Shown here piece by piece: positions 52,765-59,401 of a stretch of DNA of 59,401 bases. Position 1 is the first letter of the stretch, and every line of letters starts with the position of its first letter. The notes under the pieces are model-generated. The model searched no databases and was not told where the DNA came from. It worked only from the letters and a program-made list of their open reading frames with translations. Made by a program: the position numbers and the translations under genes. This stretch comes from Capnocytophaga sp. oral taxon 863 str. F0517. Lineage in GTDB: Bacteria > Bacteroidota > Bacteroidia > Flavobacteriales > Flavobacteriaceae. The stretch covers positions 1-59,401 of the forward strand of contig NZ_KE992182.1 of NCBI RefSeq assembly GCF_000466425.1, read 5' to 3'.

Positions 52765-52820
52765 AAGTGAAGAGTGGAAAGTGAAGAGCGAAAAGCTATT
52801 CACTCTTCACTTTTCACTTT
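52765..52820. repeat. Heptamer-based inverted repeat between the zinc peptidase and rnpB
   Basis: A ~24-bp imperfect stem (52765-52788 with 52796-52820) is built of GTGAANA-type 7-mers. On the minus strand the units begin at the stop codon of the peptidase gene (52814-52816). It may end the peptidase transcript just before rnpB. Confidence 0.75.
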
Positions 52821-53674
52821 ACACTATCAAAGGTATTTCCTTGATTGATATCGCCTGTATTATATCCTTTCATGAACCATTCTACTCGCTGCTTAGAGGT
52901 ACCATGGGTGAAGGAGTCGGGGACTACCTCTCCTTGCATGCGTTTTTGGATGGCATCGTCTCCTACGGCGTTGGCAGCGCTTATGGCCTCATCTATATCG
53001 TCGGCATCGAGATATTGTTTGTCATAGTGCGCCCATACTCCCGCATAGAAATCGGCTTGGAGTTCGAGAGCTACCGAGAGTTTGTTAGCCTCCTTTTGGC
53101 TGAGTCCTTGTTGGGCTTGGCGAACCTTTTTGGAGGTCCCCAAGAGTGTTTGTACATGGTGGCCTACCTCATGCGCCATTACATAAGCGATGGCAAAGTC
53201 GCCCCCTTTGGCACCAAAGCGTGTACGCAGCTCCTCGAAGAAGCTCATATCCATATAGAGCTTGTGATTGCCAGGGCAGTAGAAAGGCCCTACAGCACTG
53301 CTGGCGTTTCCACAAGCGGTCTGTACTGCATTGGTGAAGAGCACTAAGGTAGGCTTCTGGTAGGTTCCTAAATTGTTGTCTTTGAATATTTTAGTCCAAA
53401 TATCCTCCGTATCGGCCAATACGGTTGCGGTAAAGGCTTTGATTTCCTTTTGTTCCTCTGTAAGGTCAGCCTCATTGGCTACTTGGGAGGTTTGTTGTGT
53501 TTGGTTGAACTGCTCTAAGATAGGCGCGACGGCCTGTCCGGTTTCCCCTCCAAAGAGTTGGAGCAGGACAATTACAATTCCTAACAAGCCGCCACCGGCA
53601 GCCACTTTTCCTGTGGTACTCACCCCACGGCGGTCTTCCACGTTGTCACTTTGTCGTCTTCCTTGCCACTTCAT
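52814..53674 (-). CDS. YpfJ/KPN_02809-family neutral zinc metallopeptidase
   Basis: About 286 residues from the ATG at 53674 (MKWQGRRQSDNVEDRRG, the family's typical start); the frame upstream holds the -7 box. A transmembrane helix follows (GLLGIVIVLLQLFGG). The conserved segments are ACGNASSAVGPFYCPGNHKLYMDMSFFEEL, the zinc motif AHEVGHHVQTLLG, SVALELQADFYAGVWAHY and DSFTHGTSKQRVEWFMKGY. The His-Glu-x-x-His motif and downstream Glu support a metallopeptidase anchored in the inner membrane. Substrates are unknown. rnpB lies downstream in the same direction. Confidence 0.93.
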   Translation of the reverse strand: MKWQGRRQSDNVEDRRGVSTTGKVAAGGGLLGIVIVLLQLFGGETGQAVAPILEQFNQTQQTSQVANEADLTEEQKEIKAFTATVLADTEDIWTKIFKDNNLGTYQKPTLVLFTNAVQTACGNASSAVGPFYCPGNHKLYMDMSFFEELRTRFGAKGGDFAIAYVMAHEVGHHVQTLLGTSKKVRQAQQGLSQKEANKLSVALELQADFYAGVWAHYDKQYLDADDIDEAISAANAVGDDAIQKRMQGEVVPDSFTHGTSKQRVEWFMKGYNTGDINQGNTFDSVK

Positions 53675-53693
53675 AAGGTTGTTTTTTTGGGGA

Positions 53694-53701
53694 CAAAGAT
53701 A
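53694..53701 (-). promoter_or_regulatory. -7 box of the zinc peptidase gene
   Basis: The minus strand reads TATCTTTG, 19 bp before the ATG at 53674. It lies inside the longer reading frame, which is therefore rejected. Confidence 0.7.
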
Positions 53702-53916
53702 CAACTTTTAATGATTAATGACAAATGAGTTATTTATATTAATATTCTCATTGCAAACGATCCAAATTCTTTTCTAAAATCTTATTCAGTACTTAAGTTT
53801 TATAAGTAGTTTAAATTGTTGAAAATCAATGTATTATATAAGATTCTCTAAAAAAAAGGAAAGTTGCACAAGAGAGTATATTAGGGGAGGTTTGTTGTGC
53901 TTTGGTATAATTTTTG

Positions 53917-53924
53917 TACATTTG
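53917..53924 (+). promoter_or_regulatory. -7 box of the small unknown gene
   Basis: TACATTTG, 19 bp before the ATG at 53944; a TTG at 53895-53897 has 19-bp spacing and may be the -33 element. Confidence 0.6.
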
Positions 53925-53943
53925 TACTCAAAATAAGAATCTC

Positions 53944-54261
53944 ATGGCTTATACTATTACCATCACCAGCGACAGTCCTCAAGCCTTAGCTTTTATAAAA
54001 GAAGCTAAAAAACTTGATTTTGCGAAAGTTACAAAAATCAAAGAAACTAAGACTAAAAAAAATCCTATCGAAACAAAGAAAAGGATTAAGAAGCCTATGC
54101 CTGCTTTCGAAGAAGAAACCAAAGAACAATATGAAGCTATAATGGAGTTGTCAAAAATAGCAAATAGAAATATAGCTCATAAATTAGCTAAAGCAAAAAA
54201 CTTAGACTTACCCTTCAAGACAGATGAAGTGAGAAAGCACCTATACAAAAAGAAAGTATAA
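53944..54261 (+). CDS. Small basic protein of unknown function
   Basis: About 105 residues from the ATG at 53944; upstream in-frame codons contain the -7 box. The N-terminus (MAYTITITSDSPQALAFIKEAKKLDFAKVTKI) has the strand-helix look of short antitoxin-like or DUF2683-like proteins, but no toxin gene is adjacent. The middle is strongly Lys-rich (KETKTKKNPIETKKRIKKP), and the C-terminal half is predicted helical (EEETKEQYEAIMELSKIANRNIAHKLAKAKNLDLPF). It has its own promoter and a terminator directly at its stop, so it is a real monocistronic gene. Function is not assigned; nucleic-acid binding is suggested only by charge. Confidence 0.65.
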   Translation: MAYTITITSDSPQALAFIKEAKKLDFAKVTKIKETKTKKNPIETKKRIKKPMPAFEEETKEQYEAIMELSKIANRNIAHKLAKAKNLDLPFKTDEVRKHLYKKKV

Positions 54262-54290
54262 CCTACATTTTGTAGGTTATTTTTATTTTA
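54261..54290 (+). terminator. Terminator of the small unknown gene
   Basis: Stem AACCTAC / GTAGGTT with a short loop and a following ATTTTTATTTT, starting at the stop codon. Confidence 0.85.
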
Positions 54291-54356
54291 TATCTTTTTT
54301 GTTATTCATCTGTATTGGTTACTTCCTATAATTCTATACCTCTAAATTCTTGATAA

Positions 54357-56399
<2,043 letters not shown>

Positions 56400-56404
56400 G
56401 AAAT

Positions 56405-56436
56405 AAAGAGCGACCGACTGGCCGCTCTTTTTATAT
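56405..56436. terminator. Bidirectional terminator of gyrB and the convergent peroxidase
   Basis: Stem AAAGAGCG / CGCTCTTT around a short structured loop, with a T-rich 3' side on the plus strand. Confidence 0.85.
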
Positions 56437-57477
56437 TTACTCTCTTCCGATAAATTGTGGATCGCTTAAGGTTTGCATAAAGGCGATAAGTGCCTCTTTC
56501 TCCGCTTCGGTGAGGGGAATACGTCGGTTGTTATTCTTCAGGATAGGGTCTAAGTTGGGGTAATCCAATACCCCCTGATCGAAGTAGTCCAATACTTCTT
56601 TCAGGGAAGCAAATTGGCCAAAACTGCCGTAGGGAGCCGTATAGGCGATATTGCGTAAGGAGGGTACCCGAAAGCGATAAAGGTCGTCTTCGCTACCTGT
56701 AACGCGCCCTCTTCCTGATTCTTCTACCCTGTCGGGGTGTTCGGGGAAGCCAATATTTCTAAAAGATTCGTCGGTGAAGAGGGTACCCTTATGACAGGAA
56801 GCACATTTGGACTGAAATAGCTCGTATCCCTGTTGTTCCAAAAGGGAGAAGGTAGCGGTATGGTCGCGTGTGACACGGTCATATTTGCTGTTGGCTGAGA
56901 TCAGGGTATACATGAATTGGGCGATACTTCCTAAGATGCGGTCAGAGGTGATTTGGGCATCGCCAAAAGCCTTAGTGAATGCCTCCTTATAATAGGGATC
57001 ATCCTTGAGCTTTTCCTTTACTTCTAAGAGCGAAGAGTCCATTTCCTCATGGGTAACGATAGGAGTTATAGGCTGTTCCTTGAGATCGACCACGGCACCA
57101 TCCCACATATATTCGGTCAGGAAGGCCATATTTTGAATAGGAGGTGTATTGCGAAGGCCTATTTTTCCAGCGACCCCCACAGCACGTGGGTTTCTATCAG
57201 CATAGGCCTGTCCGCGGATATGGCAAGTAGCACAAGAGATAGAGTTGTCCCGACTTAGGCGTACCTCGTGGAAGAGTTTGTCGCCTAAGGCTACGCCATA
57301 CTCGGTAGGATAGGCAGTCTCAATAAGAGGATTGAGAGGAGGGAAATTGGAAGGAATCGAAAGTGATAGCCTTGGATTGGTCAGTTGTAAGGCTTCTTCT
57401 TTAGGGATATCAGTTGTGTTTTTGTTGCAGGCGTATAAAAAGGGGAGTAAAAGGGAGAATTTTAGTATGTTTTTCAT
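56437..57477 (-). CDS. Di-haem cytochrome c peroxidase-like lipoprotein (probable MbnH-type partner of the adjacent MbnP)
   Basis: Start at 57477 (MKNILKFSLLLPFLYACNKN), giving 346 residues; Cys17 sits in a lipobox. The next residues are Asn-Lys-Asn-Thr, not a surface-export signal, so it probably faces the periplasm. Haem motifs are CATCH (82-86) and CASCH (225-229). RLSRDNSISCATCHIRGQAYAD, LRNTPPIQNMAFLTEYMWDG and RVPSLRNIAYTAPY support the MauG/CcpA family. Where relatives have PYMHDG, this protein has PYGSFG (about 282-287), so the usual Met-His pair is missing. It follows an MbnP-like gene across 77 bp that hold a hairpin. MbnH enzymes oxidise a Trp of MbnP to kynurenine; this activity is inferred here from context. 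Confidence 0.88.
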   Translation of the reverse strand: MKNILKFSLLLPFLYACNKNTTDIPKEEALQLTNPRLSLSIPSNFPPLNPLIETAYPTEYGVALGDKLFHEVRLSRDNSISCATCHIRGQAYADRNPRAVGVAGKIGLRNTPPIQNMAFLTEYMWDGAVVDLKEQPITPIVTHEEMDSSLLEVKEKLKDDPYYKEAFTKAFGDAQITSDRILGSIAQFMYTLISANSKYDRVTRDHTATFSLLEQQGYELFQSKCASCHKGTLFTDESFRNIGFPEHPDRVEESGRGRVTGSEDDLYRFRVPSLRNIAYTAPYGSFGQFASLKEVLDYFDQGVLDYPNLDPILKNNNRRIPLTEAEKEALIAFMQTLSDPQFIGRE

Positions 57478-57502
57478 AGGTATATAAAATAAATTAGAAA
57501 TA

Positions 57503-57532
57503 GCCTGCACTCAACTATTATTAAGTGCAGGC
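57503..57532 (-). promoter_or_regulatory. Intercistronic hairpin between the MbnP-like and peroxidase genes
   Basis: A perfect 9-bp GC-rich stem (GCCTGCACT / AGTGCAGGC) with a 12-nt loop and no T-run, so it is not an obvious terminator. It could protect the upstream lipoprotein message or reduce expression of the peroxidase. Confidence 0.6.
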
Positions 57533-57554
57533 CTACATATGGAGAGGAAAGCAA

Positions 57555-58616
57555 TTATTTTACACTAAGGATGGAGAACATCCCTACTTTGTCCAATTTG
57601 CTGTTATCTAAGTTTGATAGAGGGGTTTCAGGATTAGGTTTTTCATCAGTGGGGAATATTTTTGTGATGATTTGTTTTCCATCAATTCCCTGGTTTCCAC
57701 CTATATTATTTACAAAAGGGAACATATTGTTAAGGTTATGGATTACAGGTATTTTTCCGGTTAAGGAAATTTTATTGGTACCATTGATGAGTTTGTCAAA
57801 ATCAGCTTTGATAGTTACCTTGGCAGTAGTTCCTTTTTTTACAGTGAGATTTTTAGGAAAGTCTAAGGAAACAAAGCGGAAAGCATCTCTATCAGCATTG
57901 AGAATGAGATCTTTTATTTCTTTTGTATTACCATCTTCTCCCTTTATTTTTGTACCCTTAAAGGCACTACCAATATGGATAGAAAGTTCTCCATCAGTGA
58001 CAGCAGGGAGGTCTTCTCCTTTCTTATTTTTACCTGGTGTAGGGTTGGTGTACCAGCCTTCGAGTTTTACAAAGCGGTAACCATTAGCCCATTCCCAGTG
58101 CATGATTTTTCCGTTTTCAAAGGAGTATTTACCTGTAAGTTTGTAGAAGTTAGGGAACTTTTCTTGAAGCTTAAGATCATTAAGGTCTTTCTTTACCCCT
58201 AAACCAAATTCAATTCCTTGATAATCTCCTTCTGGAATATTATTAAGGACAGGGCTTAAAGAAGCAACATTTTCTTGGTTGATTAAAAAGCCTCCTTTGT
58301 CCAAATCTTCTGTGTTGTAAGGTACTTTAGTACCATCGGATTTTACAAGTACTACGTTGGTAATTACATACTTTACTTCAGAGAATTTGAGGGTTTGTCC
58401 GTTGGAAGTGTATGCTTCAGCATTAGCTGGACCAGTTCCCAAGACTAATTTTTTGTCACCTACATAATTTTCAAATTGTAAGGAGATTTTTCCTTCACCT
58501 TTTAATTCAGAATCAGGCTTTTTTTCACCTTGCTTTGAGTTATTATCGTCTTTACTACATGAAGAGAGTGCGGCCACTGTAGTGATAGCCATGAGGAGTG
58601 TTTTGAATTTTCTCAT
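57555..58616 (-). CDS. MbnP-like copper-associated surface lipoprotein
   Basis: The 353-residue product has a lipoprotein signal (MRKFKTLLMAITTVAALSSC). The lipidated Cys20 is followed by Ser-Lys-Asp-Asp, fitting the flavobacterial surface-export signal. The body matches MbnP: GKISLQFENYVGDKKL, LKFSEVKYVITNVVLVKSDG, NNIPEGDYQGIEFGLGV, and the family's hallmark MHWEWANGYRFVKLEGW near residues 172-188 (Trp174, Trp176), then LSIHIGS with His214. In characterised MbnP a Trp is converted to kynurenine by the di-haem enzyme MbnH and copper is then bound; the next gene here encodes such an enzyme. Which Trp is changed cannot be read from sequence. It was probably assigned outside methanobactin operons by copper or redox stress, not methanobactin, as none is present. 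Confidence 0.85.
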   Translation of the reverse strand: MRKFKTLLMAITTVAALSSCSKDDNNSKQGEKKPDSELKGEGKISLQFENYVGDKKLVLGTGPANAEAYTSNGQTLKFSEVKYVITNVVLVKSDGTKVPYNTEDLDKGGFLINQENVASLSPVLNNIPEGDYQGIEFGLGVKKDLNDLKLQEKFPNFYKLTGKYSFENGKIMHWEWANGYRFVKLEGWYTNPTPGKNKKGEDLPAVTDGELSIHIGSAFKGTKIKGEDGNTKEIKDLILNADRDAFRFVSLDFPKNLTVKKGTTAKVTIKADFDKLINGTNKISLTGKIPVIHNLNNMFPFVNNIGGNQGIDGKQIITKIFPTDEKPNPETPLSNLDNSKLDKVGMFSILSVK

Positions 58617-58722
58617 TTTTATATAAATTAAAATTTTAAAAATTAGGTTTTAGGGGATGTTTTTCTATCCCTAAAGTATAAAAATAGGGGGAATATTAGG
58701 TGGTTAAAAGAATAATTGTTTT

Positions 58723-59401
58723 TTAAGATTCACTTTCTACAATAAGTTCTTCTAAATCTTTCCATTCTTCAGAACTATTAATATAAGTTTGTTTTTTTCC
58801 TTTAGGAACAAATATTTTCAGAGAAGGTTCTTCTACTTTTCTTTTTAAAGAACTATATTCAATAGAAGGCGGAGTAGCTCCCTTGAACACTATTTTCTCT
58901 AAATTTGAACACCATTCTACTACATCAGTATCTAATTTTTTAAGAGAAGCAGGGAAAATAATCTCTTTTATGGCATTCTGACTAAAGGCGTTATAACCAA
59001 TGGTTTGTATTCCTTCATAGAGCGTAATTTTGGAAAGGGCTTTGCAACCGTAGAAGAAAGTATCAGGGAGTTCGGTGAGTCCTTTGGGAAGCTCCAACTC
59101 TTGCAAGTTTGTACAATCTGAGAAAGCTCCTCTTCCAATACTTGTTACTGTCTTAGGGATAGATACTGTTTTTAAATTAGTGCAATCCATGAAGACTTGA
59201 TCTTCCATAGTAGTAATTCCTTTAGGGAGAATAATATACTCTATATTTTTATTCCCAGAAAAGGCTTCTTCTCCTATCTTAGTAACCTCTTTGAAAGCCT
59301 CTATAATATCCATATCTAGACTCTTTGTATTGGCTCCTTTCCACTTAACTAAGGTCTTTTTATCTTGGCTAAGTTCATAGTCTTCAGGAGTTACTTTGGA
59401 A
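58723..59401 (-). CDS. BspA-type leucine-rich-repeat protein, 5' end outside the window
   Basis: The frame is open to the window edge (SKVTPEDYELSQDKKTLVKWKGANTKSLD precedes the first internal Met), so the start is missing. The visible ~225 residues hold the typical Bacteroidota lead-in (YxLSxDxxTLVKWKG) and then LRR_5 repeats: VTKIGEEAFSGNKNIEYIILPKGI, VFMDCTNLKTVSIPKTVTSIGRGAFSDCTNLQELELPKGL, FFYGCKALSKITLYEGIQTIGYNAFS. It ends with KIFVPKGKKQTYINSSEEWKDL. BspA-type proteins are surface or secreted and often bind host proteins or other bacteria. No secretion signal can be checked because the N-terminus is cut off. Confidence 0.88.
   Translation of the reverse strand, partial: SKVTPEDYELSQDKKTLVKWKGANTKSLDMDIIEAFKEVTKIGEEAFSGNKNIEYIILPKGITTMEDQVFMDCTNLKTVSIPKTVTSIGRGAFSDCTNLQELELPKGLTELPDTFFYGCKALSKITLYEGIQTIGYNAFSQNAIKEIIFPASLKKLDTDVVEWCSNLEKIVFKGATPPSIEYSSLKRKVEEPSLKIFVPKGKKQTYINSSEEWKDLEELIVESES

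Noticed and set aside
52643-53347. Open frame of 234 codons on the plus strand over rnpB and the zinc peptidase
   Set aside because: It runs through the RNase P RNA and opposite a conserved HEVGH peptidase; it is a shadow.
53944-54261. Toxin-antitoxin module
   Set aside because: The protein's N-terminus is vaguely antitoxin-like, but the gene is monocistronic with its own promoter and terminator and has no partner.

Overview
The window reads as a chromosomal segment of a flavobacterium, most likely Capnocytophaga or a close relative. The evidence is a type IX secretion / gliding gene (sprA) together with two type B (CHU_C) C-terminal sorting domains, a Na+-NQR operon, surface-lipoprotein export signals of the Cys-X-Lys-Asp-Asp type, and promoters of the Bacteroidota form TTTG-N19/20-TAnnTTTG. 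The genus is an inference; the phylum is well supported. No tRNA, rRNA, CRISPR array, phage or transposase gene was seen.

Layout. 1-7248: the tail of a type B secreted protein, then a leftward operon reading TonB receptor > DUF4876 surface lipoprotein > outer-membrane barrel > di-haem peroxidase. 7503-9701: a sugar aminotransferase and pyruvate dehydrogenase E1 beta. 10276-22443: a roughly 4055-residue modular surface adhesin. 22626-26414: rpmF-yceD, recF, and a TPR protein-ribH-ferredoxin stretch. 26831-35175: ruvA-sprA and a small barrel. 35272-38852: an M1 peptidase, a DEDDh exonuclease and a barrel protein. 39476-46049: nqrABCDEF, interrupted by a ClbS/DfsB-family gene. 46186-49150: lrgA-lrgB, lpxB and a SPOUT RNA methyltransferase. 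49406-52402: an envelope pair consisting of a barrel plus coiled-coil protein and an OmpA-like protein. 52453-57477: RNase P RNA (minus strand), a YpfJ-like zinc peptidase, a small unknown gene, gyrB and a second di-haem peroxidase. 57555-59401: an MbnP-like surface lipoprotein that pairs with that peroxidase, and a truncated leucine-rich-repeat protein.

Themes. Much of the window serves the cell envelope. SprA is the outer-membrane translocon that would export proteins such as the giant adhesin. Several barrels, two surface lipoproteins and an OmpA-like peptidoglycan anchor are present. Two separate operons each join a di-haem MauG/CcpA-type peroxidase to a lipoprotein carrying a surface-export signal. 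The MbnP/MbnH pair suggests copper handling through an oxidised tryptophan; the TonB/DUF4876 operon may be a related but uncharacterised system.

Intergenic DNA is unusual in two ways. Three copies of a ~285-290-bp near-palindromic element are present, and the ~80-bp core of one copy is inverted relative to its arms compared with the others. Many gene ends also carry imperfect repeats with a strict 7-nt period that begin in or beside the stop codon. Many start codons were placed by using the -7 box: several longer reading frames begin inside the promoter at a TTG and cannot be the real starts.
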